Counted from the stretch's first letter, positions 46,475-56,671 are shown. The stretch is DNA of 64,000 bases from Leucobacter sp. G161 (GCF_001482305.1 NZ_LOHP01000084.1:62001-126000); one strand, 5' to 3'. The notes: a model not told the origin generated them from the letters alone. Program-made: numbers and translations.

Positions 46475-48892
46475 CTACGCCACGTACTCCGCGAGGTGTT
46501 GGCCCGTGAGCGTCGAGGCCGCCGTCACGAGCTCGCGCGGCGTGCCCTCGAAGACCACCCGGCCGCCCTGCTGGCCCGCGCCCGGGCCGATGTCGATGAT
46601 CCAGTCGGCGTGCGCCATCACTGCCTGATGATGCTCGATGACGATGACGCTCTTGCCCGAATCGACGAGCTTGTCGAGCACCCCGAGGAGCTGCTCGACG
46701 TCTGCAAGGTGCAGCCCGGTCGTCGGCTCGTCGAGCACGTACACATCGGCGTCTTCGCTCATCGCGATCGCGAGCTTCACGCGCTGGCGCTCGCCACCGG
46801 ACAGCGTGGTGAGGGGCTGGCCGAGCGTGAGGTAGCCGACGCCGACGTCGACGAGGCGGGAGAGGATCTTTGCGGCCTTCGGCACCTTCGCGCCGGCGCC
46901 GGCCGGCGAGGTCCCGGCGAAGAAGGTGTGCGCGTCGGCGATGGACATTTCGAGCACCTCGGCGATGTTCTTGCCGGTGCCGGTGCCGTTGCCGGTGCCG
47001 TCGCCGGCCCCGCCCAACTCGTACTGCAGCACGTCGGCCTGGTACCGGCGGCCCTCGCACTCGTCGCAGATGGTTGCGACGCCGGCCATCATCACGAGGT
47101 CGGTGTAGATCACGCCCGCGCCCTTGCACACTGGGCACGCGCCCTCGGAATTTGCTGAGAACAGTGCAGGCTTCACACCGTTTGCCTTCGCGAACGCGGT
47201 GCGGATCGGGTCGAGCACGCCCGTGTAGGTCGCGGGGTTTGAGCGGCGGGACCCCTTGATGGGGGACTGATCCACCGCGATGACGCCCTCCCGCTTGGAC
47301 ACGTACCCGTGAATGAGCGAGGACTTGCCCGAGCCGGCGACGCCGGTAATCGCGCAGAGCACGCCCAGCGGCACGTCGACGTTGATGTCCTGGAGGTTGT
47401 TCAGCGTGGCCCCGCGGATCTCCATCGCACCGGTCGCCACGCGCACGGTCTCCTTGAGCGCGGCGCGGTCGCCGAAGTGTCGCCCGGTGACCGTGTCTGA
47501 GGCCTCGAGCTCAGCCACGGTGCCCTCAAAGCAGATCTCGCCGCCGCCCGATCCCGCTGCTGGTCCGAGATCCACAACGTGGTCGGCGATGCGGATCATC
47601 TCGGGCTTGTGCTCGACGACGAGCACCGTGTTGCCCTTGTCGCGCAGGCGCAGCAGGAGCCCGTTCATGCGCTGGATGTCGTGCGGGTGGAGCCCGATTG
47701 AGGGCTCGTCGAAGATGTAGGTGACGTCGGTGAGGGAGGAGCCGAGGTGCCGGATCATCTTCGTGCGCTGCGACTCGCCGCCCGACAGTGTGCCGGCCGG
47801 GCGATCGAGCGAGAGATATCCGAGCCCGATCTCGACGAAGGCGTCGAGGGTGTCGCGCAGGCTCGCGAGCAGCGGGGCGACCGACGGCTCCTCGAGGTCC
47901 GCGACCCAGGTCGCGAGGTCTGAGATCTGCATTTGGCATGCGTCGGCGATCGAGATGCCCTTGATCTTCGAGGAGCGCGCGAGAGCGGTGAGGCGGGTGC
48001 CCTCGCACTCGGGACAGGTGTCGAACGTGATCGCGCGATCCACGAACGCGCGAATGTGGGGCTGCATCGCCTCACGATCCTTCACGAGCATTGACTTCTG
48101 GATGCGGGGGATGAGCCCCTCGAAGGTGACGTTGATGCCGTCGACCTTGATCTTCGTCGGCTCCTGGTGCAGCAGCGCCTCGAGTTCCTTCGCGCTGAAA
48201 TCCTTGATCGGGGTATCGGCGTCGAAGAAGTCGCCCGAGCCAAAGATGCGGCCGTACCAGCCGTCCATCGAGTACCCGGGGATGGTGAGCGCGCCCTCGT
48301 TGAGTGTCTTCGACGAGTCGTAGAGCGCGGTGAGGTCGAAGTCGCTCACCTTGCCGCGGCCCTCGCAGCGCGGACACATGCCGCCGACGACGGTGAACGA
48401 GCGACGCTCCTTCGTCGTGCGCCCGCCCTTTTCAAACGTGACGGCCCCCGCGCCCGAGATGGAGGCGACGTTGAAGGAGAAGGCCTTGGCGGTTCCGACA
48501 TGCGGGGTGCCAAGCCGGCTGAACAGGATCCGCAGCATGGCGTTCGCGTCGGTCGCGGTGCCGACGGTGGATCGTGGATCGGCGCCCATGCGCTGTTGGT
48601 CGACGAGGATCGCGGTGGTCACCCCGTCGAGCAGGTCGACGTCGGGGCGGGCGAGCGTTGGCATGAAGCCCTGCACGAACGTCGAATAGGTCTCATTGAT
48701 GAGGCGCTGGGACTCGGCGGCGATGGTCGCGAACACGAGTGAGCTTTTACCGGAGCCTGAGACGCCGGTGAACGCGGTGAGTCGGCGCTTCGGCAGCTCG
48801 ACGCTCACGTCTTTGAGGTTGTTCTCGCGCGCTCCGAAGACGCGGATACGGTCGTGTGAATCGGCGGGGTGGATCGCTGCCTGATTGCTCAT
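46475..48892 (-). CDS. UvrA-like class II ABC protein
   Basis: A soluble double-ATPase protein of the UvrA superfamily, 805 residues, shorter than housekeeping UvrA (about 950). Walker A motifs are [11 protein letters not shown] and [11 protein letters not shown]; signatures are [12 protein letters not shown] and [13 protein letters not shown]; zinc modules appear as [15 protein letters not shown], and CPVCKGAG with CDECEG. It lacks the UvrB-binding domain length of UvrA, like DrrC and UvrA2 proteins linked to drug or DNA-intercalator resistance. [12 protein letters not shown] linker lies at about residue 640. It is divergent from a PadR regulator, which probably controls it. Confidence 0.85.
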   Translation of the reverse strand: MSNQAAIHPADSHDRIRVFGARENNLKDVSVELPKRRLTAFTGVSGSGKSSLVFATIAAESQRLINETYSTFVQGFMPTLARPDVDLLDGVTTAILVDQQRMGADPRSTVGTATDANAMLRILFSRLGTPHVGTAKAFSFNVASISGAGAVTFEKGGRTTKERRSFTVVGGMCPRCEGRGKVSDFDLTALYDSSKTLNEGALTIPGYSMDGWYGRIFGSGDFFDADTPIKDFSAKELEALLHQEPTKIKVDGINVTFEGLIPRIQKSMLVKDREAMQPHIRAFVDRAITFDTCPECEGTRLTALARSSKIKGISIADACQMQISDLATWVADLEEPSVAPLLASLRDTLDAFVEIGLGYLSLDRPAGTLSGGESQRTKMIRHLGSSLTDVTYIFDEPSIGLHPHDIQRMNGLLLRLRDKGNTVLVVEHKPEMIRIADHVVDLGPAAGSGGGEICFEGTVAELEASDTVTGRHFGDRAALKETVRVATGAMEIRGATLNNLQDINVDVPLGVLCAITGVAGSGKSSLIHGYVSKREGVIAVDQSPIKGSRRSNPATYTGVLDPIRTAFAKANGVKPALFSANSEGACPVCKGAGVIYTDLVMMAGVATICDECEGRRYQADVLQYELGGAGDGTGNGTGTGKNIAEVLEMSIADAHTFFAGTSPAGAGAKVPKAAKILSRLVDVGVGYLTLGQPLTTLSGGERQRVKLAIAMSEDADVYVLDEPTTGLHLADVEQLLGVLDKLVDSGKSVIVIEHHQAVMAHADWIIDIGPGAGQQGGRVVFEGTPRELVTAASTLTGQHLAEYVA

Positions 48893-48898
48893 ACGAAA

Positions 48899-48973
48899 AT
48901 CGTAGTGTGCGCGGCTTTATGTCACAGCAAAAGTTCGTTCGTGTATCGCAAGGCTTGTTATGCAAGGTATAGT
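48899..48973. promoter_or_regulatory. Divergent leaderless promoters with direct repeats (uvrA-like/padR)
   Basis: TACGAT (minus, 48899-48904) lies 6 nt before the UvrA-like ATG, and TATAGT (plus, 48968-48973) lies 6 nt before the PadR ATG. TATCGCAAGG and TATGCAAGG stand as direct repeats just before the PadR -10 box, in a position a PadR dimer could occupy. Confidence 0.45.
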
Positions 48974-48979
48974 CGGGTC

Positions 48980-49354
48980 ATGGACGCCCAGACCGAACGC
49001 ATTGCGACGAACCTCCGCAAGGGGGTGCTCGAGTACTGCGTGCTCGCCCTGCTGCAGACCCGCGATATGTACGGTCTCGAGCTCGCGAATGCACTCATGG
49101 AGCGTGGCTTGAGCGCCAGCGAGGGCAGCCTCTACCCACTGCTCGCGCGCATGCGCGAGGCCGGAGCGGTGGACACTCGCTGGGAACAGCCAGCCGAAAC
49201 CGGCGGCACCCGGCCGCGCCGCTACTACGCGATCACGAACCGTGGTCGCGAGCTCCTGGTGGTGTTCGCGGGCGTCTGGCGGGGGATCGCGGCCGAAGTT
49301 GACACGCTCATCACTGATGTTCTGGAACGCACCGATGCGGAGGAGATCGCATGA
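48980..49354 (+). CDS. PadR-family transcriptional regulator
   Basis: About 124 residues. NLRKGVLEYCVLALLQTRDM, then YGLELANALMERGLSASEGS, LYPLLARMREAGAVDTRW and RRYYAITNRG are the PadR winged-helix sequence in order. ATG 48980 is supported by a TATAGT box 6 nt upstream. It heads an operon with a HAAS-domain membrane protein (4-nt overlap) and a lipoprotein, a typical PadR arrangement for sensing membrane stress or drugs. Confidence 0.9.
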   Translation: MDAQTERIATNLRKGVLEYCVLALLQTRDMYGLELANALMERGLSASEGSLYPLLARMREAGAVDTRWEQPAETGGTRPRRYYAITNRGRELLVVFAGVWRGIAAEVDTLITDVLERTDAEEIA

Positions 49355-50250
49355 ACACCCAGTCCCTTCCGGCGCAAGCCGAAACCTATCTCGGCCAGCT
49401 CGCCGGTGCCCTCGCTGACGCCCCGGAGGCGGCGCGAGCTGCAGCCCTCGACGACGTTCGCGCGCACGTCGAGGAGGCGCTCGACAGTGGCAGAACGGTC
49501 GACGAAGCGCTTGCCGGGCTCGGGCCGGCTCGGGCGTTCGCGGCGCAGTTCCGCCAGGAGCTCGGTCTGCCCGCGGATCACGCCGCGGAGGCGAGCCGCG
49601 GTGCGCGTATCTTGCATATCGCGGCTGTGGTGGTTGCGGTGCTCGGCGGCATTATGAACGTGTGGCTCGAGACGGCGGTGGGCGGCCTCTCCCTCGGTGT
49701 CGCGGTGCTGCTGTTCATCCCCGCTGTGCTCGCTGCGCTGCCGCTCGTGCTCCCGGTTCACCTGCGCGTGCCGGTGGGGCTCGCGAACGCCGTCGTCGTC
49801 ACGGCGTTCGTCGTGCTCACATTCGGCAGTGTCGGTGCGTTCTTTGTCCCCCTCGCGCTGCAGCTCTGGGTCGCGGTGATCGTCCCATGGCGGGTGTCCA
49901 AGGGGCTCGACCTCTCGCAGGGGCTCATCTGGCGGGTCTTCGGCGCGGTCACGGTCGCCCTGCCCGGGCTGCTGCTCATCGCCGGCATGACCTCGGGATC
50001 CCTGGGGTGGAGCCCAGTGGCGGCGGCAATCGCGGCGGCGCTCATCGCGCTCGCGCTGGGGTTTGCCCTCGGGGTTCGCTTCACCGCCCCGGTCATCGCC
50101 GTGCTCGGGATCGTGCTGCTCGTCGCCGCCTTCTTCGATCCGGGCATGCTCATGCTCGGGGTGTGGTGGGTCGGCGGCTACTACCTGAGCTTCGGACTCG
50201 GGTCTTCGGCCGCCTGGGCCGCAGCGGAGCATCCTGGTGCGCGGCTGTGA
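49351..50250 (+). CDS. HAAS/DUF1700-type membrane protein
   Basis: 299 residues. The N-terminal helical part (TYLGQLAGALADAPEAARAA, ALDDVRAHVEEALDSG, TVDEALAGLGPARAFAAQFR) is the HAAS signalling domain found beside PadR regulators, followed by about eight membrane segments. It may relay a membrane state to the regulator. The start overlaps the padR stop by 4 nt and its own stop overlaps the next start by 4 nt. Confidence 0.75.
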   Translation: MNTQSLPAQAETYLGQLAGALADAPEAARAAALDDVRAHVEEALDSGRTVDEALAGLGPARAFAAQFRQELGLPADHAAEASRGARILHIAAVVVAVLGGIMNVWLETAVGGLSLGVAVLLFIPAVLAALPLVLPVHLRVPVGLANAVVVTAFVVLTFGSVGAFFVPLALQLWVAVIVPWRVSKGLDLSQGLIWRVFGAVTVALPGLLLIAGMTSGSLGWSPVAAAIAAALIALALGFALGVRFTAPVIAVLGIVLLVAAFFDPGMLMLGVWWVGGYYLSFGLGSSAAWAAAEHPGARL

Positions 50251-50972
50251 GCGCGATCCGACGCCCGCTGCTCGCCGCCCCGCTCGCGCTGCTGCTCTCG
50301 CTCTCCGGGTGCGTGTCGATGGTGTTCTCGGCACCGGCGACCACGTACGTCGACGAGGGCGGTGAGACCGTGCGGCTCAACTGGCGGGAGTTCCCCGGGC
50401 ACGGCACCACCGACCCGCAGGCCGTGCTCGACGGCCCGACCGTTGAGACGGGCGAGGCAAGATCGGAGCTGCTGCTCGCGGAAGCGCGAGCCGCCCTGTC
50501 GGAGCGCTTCGGCGGCGACTGGACACTCGAGGCACACGGGGGAGAGCCCAGCGAATGGCACGCCACCAGCAACGGCTACGGCGGCGACTCGCTCCTGTAT
50601 ACCTTCAACTCGCCGAGCTCCGAGCTGGAGGTTCGCGTGCCTCGGGACGAGTGGCCCGAGGTGATCGCCATTGTCGAGGGCGTCGTGGTGTCGCAGGGGC
50701 TCACCGAGCGATCTGACGCAGACCTTGACCCGCCCTACGACGCAACGCATCGCTCCACGACCTTTTCGCACGGTGGCGAGTTCCTCGATGTCACCGTGAG
50801 TGACTCCACGCTCGACGCGGCCGCGCTCGCGGAGACCGAGAAATGCGGAGGGCCAGTAGCCGGGATCTCGCTGTTCTACGGAGTCTCAGCGATCCACGAA
50901 GCCGATCGCGCTGAGTTCGAGCGCCGGGTGCAGCCGTTCCTCGGCCAAGCACACCCCAGCATCACCGACTGA
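50247..50972 (+). CDS. Putative lipoprotein of the PadR operon
   Basis: About 241 residues starting at GTG 50247 within the upstream stop (GTGA). The signal LLAAPLALLLSLSGC ends in a lipobox cysteine, so it is a surface lipoprotein. The mature part has an acidic, soluble alpha/beta look, with a second cysteine in EKCGGPVAG. No family recognised. Its tight coupling to the HAAS protein suggests that the two act together outside the membrane. Confidence 0.7.
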   Translation: MSAIRRPLLAAPLALLLSLSGCVSMVFSAPATTYVDEGGETVRLNWREFPGHGTTDPQAVLDGPTVETGEARSELLLAEARAALSERFGGDWTLEAHGGEPSEWHATSNGYGGDSLLYTFNSPSSELEVRVPRDEWPEVIAIVEGVVVSQGLTERSDADLDPPYDATHRSTTFSHGGEFLDVTVSDSTLDAAALAETEKCGGPVAGISLFYGVSAIHEADRAEFERRVQPFLGQAHPSITD

Positions 50973-51070
50973 CGGGGCCACCAGCGAGCCCCGGGCGGCT
51001 GCCAGTCACGGGCCAGCTGCCAGCCCCCGTTCGGCTACCAGCACAGAGGCACAGCGGATAATCTAGACGC

Positions 51071-51964
51071 GTGATGACCAGAGCGGTTCCCCAACTGGCT
51101 GCGCTGCCGCTGGTAGCCGCCCTACTGGCCGTGCTCGCCGCGCCTGCGTTCTTCGTCGCAGAGCTCCCGTGGCTCGGCTTCGCGCTGCTGCTTGCAGGGC
51201 TCGCGGTCGCGTGGCTCGCGGATACTCGTGCGGGGATCCCGATCCTGCCCGCGCGCGCGCCGCAGGGACCCGAGCGAGTGCCGTCGCTCACCCGCGACCT
51301 GTCCCTCATCGCGCTTGGGCTCGCGATCATCCGCACGATCCCGCTCGCCGCCGAGCTCGACAACCTCGCCATGCTGCGGTTCACGCTCGCGCTCGGCGGG
51401 GCGGTGCTCGTGCCGTATCTCGTGTCGCGGTTCCTATACCGCGACCGCGCTACAGGGTTTCCCTGGCGCGGCGAGCACGAGGCAGGCCAGCCGCGCAGGC
51501 GTTGGGGCGTGCTCCACTGGAGCTGGCTCGTCGGCGTGCTCGTGATCGGCTGGCTGCTGCTCCCGTTCTACTTCATCTCGTCCGGCGTCTACACGAACTG
51601 GCCGCAGGTGGATACGCCGGATCTCATCGGGCGGCTCTTCCTGGGCGTCGGTGCGGTCGGGATCTGGGACGAACTCTTTTTCATCTGCACGGTGTTCGCG
51701 GTCATGCTCCGCCACTTCCCGGTGTGGGCCGCGAACGCGCTGCAGGCGATCGTGTTCGTCGCGTTCCTGTGGGAACTCGGCTACCGAGCGTGGGGTCCCA
51801 TGCTCACGATCCCGTTCGCGCTCGTGCAGGGCTTCATCTTCCTGCGGACGCGCTCACTCGGCTACGTGGTGACCGTGCACCTGCTGTTCGACGCCGTTGT
51901 CTTCGCGGTGCTCGTGCACGCACACAATCCGGCGCTCTTCAACGTCTTCCCGACGGCGCCGTAA
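51071..51964 (+). CDS. CPBP-like intramembrane protein
   Basis: About 298 residues with eight or so membrane segments. VGIWDELFFICTVFAVMLRH resembles the first CPBP (CAAX protease and bacteriocin-processing) motif EExxxR, but with D in place of the first E and no arginine in the usual place. TVHLLFDAVVFAV resembles the later HxxxD/N motif. The changes may mean loss of peptidase activity or a different motif. A TAATCT box ends 6 nt before GTG 51071 (leaderless); ATG 51074 is adjacent. Confidence 0.6.
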   Translation: MMTRAVPQLAALPLVAALLAVLAAPAFFVAELPWLGFALLLAGLAVAWLADTRAGIPILPARAPQGPERVPSLTRDLSLIALGLAIIRTIPLAAELDNLAMLRFTLALGGAVLVPYLVSRFLYRDRATGFPWRGEHEAGQPRRRWGVLHWSWLVGVLVIGWLLLPFYFISSGVYTNWPQVDTPDLIGRLFLGVGAVGIWDELFFICTVFAVMLRHFPVWAANALQAIVFVAFLWELGYRAWGPMLTIPFALVQGFIFLRTRSLGYVVTVHLLFDAVVFAVLVHAHNPALFNVFPTAP

Positions 51965-51993
51965 ACGGGGCCCCGGGGCTTCGGCGCGCAGAG

Positions 51994-52431
51994 TTAGCGC
52001 GCGAGCAGCGCTGCGATCCGACGTACCGCGAACTCGTAGCCCTGAATCCCCGCGCCGGTGATGACGAACTCCGCAAGCTCAGAGACGTACGAGTGCTGAC
52101 GGAACTCCTCACGCGCGAGCACGTTCGAAATGTGGATCTCAGCAAACGGCAGCGCGACTCCAGCGAGCGCGTCACGTAGCACCACCGAGGTGTGCGTGAG
52201 CCCGGCCGGGTTAATGATGATTGCGGAGCAGTCGTGGCGTGCTTCGTGGATCGCGTCGACAATCACACCCTCGTGATTCGACTGCACGGCGCGCACCTCG
52301 ATGCCGTATTCCTTCGCGACGCGCAGGACGAGTCGTTCAACGTCTTTGAGGGTGTCGCTGCCGTAGATCTCGGGCTCTCGGGTGCCGAGCAGGTTGAGGT
52401 TCGGGCCGTTCACTAACAGGATCCGCTTCAT
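51994..52431 (-). CDS. aroQ: 3-dehydroquinate dehydratase, type II
   Basis: Dehydrates 3-dehydroquinate to 3-dehydroshikimate in the shikimate pathway. About 145 residues. [20 protein letters not shown] opens the protein, the catalytic tyrosine is in [21 protein letters not shown] and [18 protein letters not shown] follow, and the histidine is in [16 protein letters not shown]. No other aro gene is adjacent. ATG 52431 matches the usual N-terminus. Confidence 0.93.
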   Translation of the reverse strand: MKRILLVNGPNLNLLGTREPEIYGSDTLKDVERLVLRVAKEYGIEVRAVQSNHEGVIVDAIHEARHDCSAIIINPAGLTHTSVVLRDALAGVALPFAEIHISNVLAREEFRQHSYVSELAEFVITGAGIQGYEFAVRRIAALLAR

Positions 52432-52528
52432 CTTCGGCACTCTTTCACGCTAGAAGGATGTTTTGACCATCGTACTGCGGCTACAGGCCGAGAAGCGGGA
52501 TGCAATTGCGATCCGGCAACCGCACGGC

Positions 52529-52534
52529 TACCGT
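52529..52534 (+). promoter_or_regulatory. -10 box of leaderless promoter for trmB
   Basis: TACCGT lies 6 nt before GTG 52541. Confidence 0.4.
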
Positions 52535-52540
52535 TGACAG

Positions 52541-53278
52541 GTGACTGAACAGCCTCGCAAGACCTTTGACCCATCCACCTTCCGCGACAAGCCAGTATCG
52601 TTTGTGCGCCGCAGCGGCCGCATGACCGACTCCCAGGTGCGGGCGTGGGAGGAATCACGCGAGGCGTTCCTCATTGAGATCGAGCACGGTCCGGCCGCGA
52701 CGAGCGTTGCCGCCGGCGTGACCGGAGACCCCGCCGAGATCTTTGGGCGCGAGGCCGAGCTCATCGTCGAAGTTGGGTCAGGGCAGGGCCACCAGATCAT
52801 TGCTGCTGCGACCGCGCACCCCGAGAAGAACTTCCTTGCGGTCGAGGTGTTCCGTGCAGGCCTCGCGCGCACGGTGATCCGTGCCGCCGATGCTGGATTG
52901 ACCAACCTGCGCCTCGCGGAGGTCAACGCTCCTGAGCTGCTCGAGCACTACCTCCCCGAGGGCTCGGTCGCGGAGATCTGGGTGTTTTTCCCGGACCCGT
53001 GGAAGAAGGCCAAGCACCACAAGCGCCGCCTCATCAGCGAGGACTTTGCTCGGATTGCGCACCGTGCTCTCCAGCCGGGCGGTGTGCTGCGCTTGGGGAC
53101 CGACTGGCAGAACTACGCCGACCACATGCGCGAGGTCCTCGACGACGCGCCAGGCTTCGAGCGCGCGTTCGAGGGGGAGTGGGCGGAACGCTTCGAGGGA
53201 CGCGTACTCACCGCCTTTGAAAATAAGGGCATCGCCAAGGGCCGCGACATCCGCGACCTCGCCTACCGTCGGGTCTAG
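52541..53278 (+). CDS. trmB: tRNA (guanine-N7-)-methyltransferase
   Basis: Methylates G46 of tRNA using S-adenosylmethionine. 245 residues. The cofactor motif is LIVEVGSGQGHQI, and the signature WVFFPDPWKKAKHHKRRL follows at the expected distance. FLAVEVFRAGLAR and LRLGTDWQNYADHM complete the fold. The last codons (AYRRV and the stop) form the first unit of a tandem repeat that continues downstream. Confidence 0.93.
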   Translation: MTEQPRKTFDPSTFRDKPVSFVRRSGRMTDSQVRAWEESREAFLIEIEHGPAATSVAAGVTGDPAEIFGREAELIVEVGSGQGHQIIAAATAHPEKNFLAVEVFRAGLARTVIRAADAGLTNLRLAEVNAPELLEHYLPEGSVAEIWVFFPDPWKKAKHHKRRLISEDFARIAHRALQPGGVLRLGTDWQNYADHMREVLDDAPGFERAFEGEWAERFEGRVLTAFENKGIAKGRDIRDLAYRRV

Positions 53279-53350
53279 GAGCCTACCGTCGGGTCTAGGA
53301 GCCTGCCGCCGGGTCTAGGAGCCTGCCGCCGGGTCTAGGAGCCTGCCGGC
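53261..53350 (+). repeat. 20-bp tandem repeat copied from the trmB 3' end
   Basis: Four full units (53261-53340) and a half unit of GCCTACCGTCGGGTCTAGGA. The first unit encodes the last residues of TrmB plus its TAG stop; units 3 and 4 differ (TGCCGCC for TACCGTC). No spacers separate the units. Confidence 0.85.
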
Positions 53351-53860
53351 GTCTCGCCGGCTCAGCCGGGGCATGGGCGGCGGAGGGCCCGCTCGTCTGC
53401 GATCTGCAATAGATCTGCCGTGAGGGTCGAAACGCGGCATATGCTCTGCCGATTCCATACCGTGTGTCGGGGCTTCAAGCACGCCGATCCATCCAAGCGG
53501 CGCCCGCCCGCGATCTGAGTCTGCGACACGCCGCGGCGCGCGACACGCCCGGGTTGCACCATGCCAAACCCTGTGTCAGAATAGACAGGTTCAGTACTCC
53601 GTGCATGCGGATCACTGCCAGGTTGTGCACTGCCACTCGACAAGATCGGGGAGGTGGGGCCGCGGGCAGCGAACACAGCCTGCACGCTTCGGCGGCCAGA
53701 CGTAAGTCCGGCCGTTTTCGCGTGCGGAAATTGATAGGTGAACAGAGACCCAGCACAAGACGCCGTGAGGCGTCCGTCTGCCAAGGGCGCTGGTACGCAA
53801 GACGTCCAATGCTGTCGGCCACAAGCCGAGAGTACGACGCAAGTAGAAAGTAGAGATGTC
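53351..53860 (+). other. S10 operon upstream and leader region
   Basis: About 510 bp with no convincing gene. A GCCGGCG/CGCCGGC hairpin at 53345-53360 may end the trmB transcript. The promoter at 53554-53582 predicts a leader of about 270 nt for the ribosomal operon, long enough for autoregulation, although I could not fold an L4-type site with confidence. Confidence 0.55.
53554..53582 (+). promoter_or_regulatory. S10 operon promoter
   Basis: TTGCAC (53554-53559) and CAGAAT (53577-53582) are separated by 17 bp, close to the sigma-70-type consensus and the best such pair in the region. Confidence 0.65.
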
Positions 53861-54169
53861 ATGGCGGGACAGAAGATCCGCATTCGACTCAAGTCGTATG
53901 ACCACGAGGTCATTGATAGCTCCGCGCGCAAGATCGTTGATACGGTCACCCGCGCCGGCGCAACCGTGATCGGCCCAGTGCCGCTCCCCACGGAAAAGAA
54001 CGTGATCGCTGTGATCCGTTCGCCGCACAAGTACAAGGACAGCCGCGAGCACTTTGAAAAGCGCACGCACAAGCGCCTGATCGACATCGTCGATCCCACC
54101 CCGAAGGCCGTCGATTCGCTCATGCGTCTCGATCTCCCGGCCGATGTCAACATCGAGATCAAGCTCTAA
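53861..54169 (+). CDS. rpsJ: 30S ribosomal protein S10
   Basis: 102 residues; [20 protein letters not shown] and [20 protein letters not shown] are the S10 sequence. First gene of the S10 operon; S10 also takes part in NusB-mediated antitermination. A weak purine-rich site (GTAGAG) precedes the ATG. Confidence 0.97.
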   Translation: MAGQKIRIRLKSYDHEVIDSSARKIVDTVTRAGATVIGPVPLPTEKNVIAVIRSPHKYKDSREHFEKRTHKRLIDIVDPTPKAVDSLMRLDLPADVNIEIKL

Positions 54170-54183
54170 GGGGGGATCCAGAC

Positions 54184-54837
54184 ATGACTGCAGTACGTAA
54201 TGTGAAGGGTCTCCTGGGCACCAAGCTCGGCATGACTCAGGTCTGGGACGAGGACGGCAACGTCGTTCCCGTGACCGTCATCGAGGTGGCACCGAACGTT
54301 GTCACCCAGATCCGTACCCCTGAGGTCGACGGCTACAGCGCCGTGCAGATCGCTGCGGGTCAGATCGACCCCCGCAAGGTGAACCAGCCTTCCGCTGGTC
54401 ACTTTGAGAAGGCAGGCGTTACGCCTCGCCGCCACATCACTGAGGTCCGCACCTCGGACGCGGCTGACTACAGCCTCGGCCAGGAGCTCACCATCGGTGG
54501 CGCTTTCGAAGCCGGTCAGAAGATCGACGTCGTTGGCACCTCGAAGGGTAAGGGCTTTGCGGGCGTCATGAAGCGTCACAACTTCGGTGGCGCTCAGGCA
54601 TCGCACGGTGCGCACCGTAACCACCGTAAGCCTGGCTCCATCGGCGGCGCTGCGACCCCCGGTCGCGTGTTCCGCGGTAAGAAGATGGCCGGCCGTATGG
54701 GCGGGGATCGTGTCACCGTACAGAACCTCACCGTGCAGGCGATCGACGCAGAGAAGGGCCTCATCCTCGTGAAGGGTGCTGTTCCCGGTGCGCGCGGTCG
54801 TCTCGTTTTCGTCCGCAACGCAGTGAAGGGGGCGTAG
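54184..54837 (+). CDS. rplC: 50S ribosomal protein L3
   Basis: 217 residues. [20 protein letters not shown] is the start signature, and [20 protein letters not shown] the conserved loop that reaches toward the peptidyl-transferase centre. It starts 14 nt after rpsJ with AGGGGGG upstream. Confidence 0.97.
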   Translation: MTAVRNVKGLLGTKLGMTQVWDEDGNVVPVTVIEVAPNVVTQIRTPEVDGYSAVQIAAGQIDPRKVNQPSAGHFEKAGVTPRRHITEVRTSDAADYSLGQELTIGGAFEAGQKIDVVGTSKGKGFAGVMKRHNFGGAQASHGAHRNHRKPGSIGGAATPGRVFRGKKMAGRMGGDRVTVQNLTVQAIDAEKGLILVKGAVPGARGRLVFVRNAVKGA

Positions 54838-54840
54838 TTC

Positions 54841-55494
54841 ATGGCTACCGCTACCAAGCTCGAGGTTTTCGACGCGAAGGGCAAGAAGGCTGGGTCGGTT
54901 GACCTTCCCGAGGCTATCTTCGGCGCAGAGACCAACGTTCCGCTGATCCACCAGGTGGTCACGGCACAGCTTGCAGCTGCCCGTCAGGGTACGCACAAGG
55001 TTAAGACCCGTGGCGAGCGCTCGGGTTCCGGCGTGAAGCCGTTCAAGCAGAAGGGCACTGGCCGTGCACGCCAGGGCTCGGTCCGCATGCCGCAGCACCG
55101 CGGTGGCGGCATTGTTCATGGGCCCGTGCCCCGCGATTACTCGCAGCGCACCCCCAAGAAGATGATCGCTGCTGCACTCATCGGTGTGCTGTCGGATCGC
55201 GTCCGCGCGAACCGCATGCACGTAGTCGAGGGCTTCGGCATTGCCGACAAGCCCAGCACGAAGGCCGCACGCGAGTTCATCGCGCAGGTCGCACCGGGTA
55301 ACCGCGTGCTCGTGATCATCGACCGTGAGGACGAGCTCACCGCTCTCAGCGTTCGGAACCTTCCGAACGTTCACGTGCTGTTCCAGGATCAGCTCAACGC
55401 CTACGACGTGATCGTCAGTGACGACCTCGTCTTCACCAAGGCGGCCTTCGACGGCTTCGTCGCCGGTCGCGCCGCTAAGGAGGACACGAAGTGA
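54841..55494 (+). CDS. rplD: 50S ribosomal protein L4
   Basis: 217 residues. The exit-tunnel loop [20 protein letters not shown], then [16 protein letters not shown], is complete; changes there can give macrolide resistance and none is obvious. In some bacteria L4 represses its own operon. Stop overlaps the rplW start by 4 nt. Confidence 0.97.
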   Translation: MATATKLEVFDAKGKKAGSVDLPEAIFGAETNVPLIHQVVTAQLAAARQGTHKVKTRGERSGSGVKPFKQKGTGRARQGSVRMPQHRGGGIVHGPVPRDYSQRTPKKMIAAALIGVLSDRVRANRMHVVEGFGIADKPSTKAAREFIAQVAPGNRVLVIIDREDELTALSVRNLPNVHVLFQDQLNAYDVIVSDDLVFTKAAFDGFVAGRAAKEDTK

Positions 55495-55790
55495 GCATGA
55501 ACAAAGCTGCACACGACGTCATCATCCGCCCGATCGTCTCTGAGAAGAGCTACGGTCTCATCGACGCAAACGGTCAGTACACCTTCGAGGTTGCTCCCGG
55601 TGCTTCGAAGACTGAGATCAAGCTTGCTATCGAGTCGGTGTTCAACGTGAAGGTCGCTTCGATCAACACGCTGAACCGCAAGGGCAAGACCCGCCGCACG
55701 AAGTACGGCCTTGGCAAGCGCAAGGACACCAAGCGCGCCATCGTCACGCTGAAGTCGGGCTCCATCGACATCTTCACGGCTGCGCTGTAG
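55491..55790 (+). CDS. rplW: 50S ribosomal protein L23
   Basis: 99 residues starting at GTG 55491 within the rplD stop (GTGA). [20 protein letters not shown] and [20 protein letters not shown] are typical. L23 lies at the tunnel exit and binds trigger factor and SRP. Confidence 0.97.
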   Translation: MSMNKAAHDVIIRPIVSEKSYGLIDANGQYTFEVAPGASKTEIKLAIESVFNVKVASINTLNRKGKTRRTKYGLGKRKDTKRAIVTLKSGSIDIFTAAL

Positions 55791-55812
55791 AAGGGGCGAG
55801 AAGGAACACAAC

Positions 55813-56649
55813 ATGGCAATTCGCAAGTACAAGCCGACGACCCCAGGTCGCCGCGGGTCGAGCGTTGCTGATTTCGCTGAGATCACGCGCTCCACGCCCG
55901 AGAAGTCGCTGCTGCGTCCGCTCCCGAAGACGGGTGGCCGTAACAACCAGGGCCGCATCACGACCCGTCACATCGGTGGTGGCCACAAGCGCCAGTACCG
56001 CGTCATCGACTTCCGTCGTAATGACAAGGACGGCGTGAACGCCCGCGTAGCGCACATCGAGTACGATCCGAACCGCACGGCGCGCATCGCGCTGCTGCAC
56101 TTCGAAGACGGCTCGAAGCGTTACATCATCGCTCCGAACAAGCTCAAGCAGGGCGACATCGTCGAGTCTGGCGCTGGTTCGGATATCAAGCCAGGTAACA
56201 ACCTGCCGCTGAAGAACATCCCGACCGGTACGGTCATTCACGCGATCGAGCTCAAGCCCGGTGGAGGAGCGAAGCTCGCTCGTTCCGCTGGTTCTTCGGT
56301 TCGCCTCGTTGCGAAGGATGGCCCCTACGCTCAGCTGCGTCTCCCCTCGGGCGAGATCCGCAACGTTGACGCACGCTGCCGGGCAACCGTCGGCGAGGTC
56401 GGCAACGCCGAGCAGTCGAACATCAACTGGGGTAAGGCCGGCCGTATGCGCTGGAAGGGCGTCCGCCCGACCGTGCGTGGTGTCGTCATGAACCCGGTGG
56501 ATCACCCCCATGGTGGTGGCGAAGGCCGCACCTCGGGTGGCCGTCACCCGGTTAGCCCCTGGGGCCAGAAGGAAGGCCGTACGCGCCGTCCGAACAAGGA
56601 AAGCGACAAGCTCATCGTGCGTCGCCGCAATGTTGGCAAGAAGCGCTAG
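55813..56649 (+). CDS. rplB: 50S ribosomal protein L2
   Basis: 278 residues. [20 protein letters not shown] and the C-terminal [20 protein letters not shown] with the conserved histidine are present. A large primary rRNA-binding protein near the peptidyl-transferase centre. AGAAGGA precedes the ATG. Confidence 0.98.
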   Translation: MAIRKYKPTTPGRRGSSVADFAEITRSTPEKSLLRPLPKTGGRNNQGRITTRHIGGGHKRQYRVIDFRRNDKDGVNARVAHIEYDPNRTARIALLHFEDGSKRYIIAPNKLKQGDIVESGAGSDIKPGNNLPLKNIPTGTVIHAIELKPGGGAKLARSAGSSVRLVAKDGPYAQLRLPSGEIRNVDARCRATVGEVGNAEQSNINWGKAGRMRWKGVRPTVRGVVMNPVDHPHGGGEGRTSGGRHPVSPWGQKEGRTRRPNKESDKLIVRRRNVGKKR

Positions 56650-56671
56650 TCGGCGGGTAGGAGAATAGAAG

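Noticed and set aside
53261-53350. CRISPR array
   Set aside because: The units are directly adjacent with no spacers and derive from the trmB 3' end; no cas genes are present.
53362-54162. A minus-strand protein gene opposite the S10 leader and rpsJ
   Set aside because: It runs antisense through rpsJ and has no recognisable motif; the region is better explained by promoter and leader.
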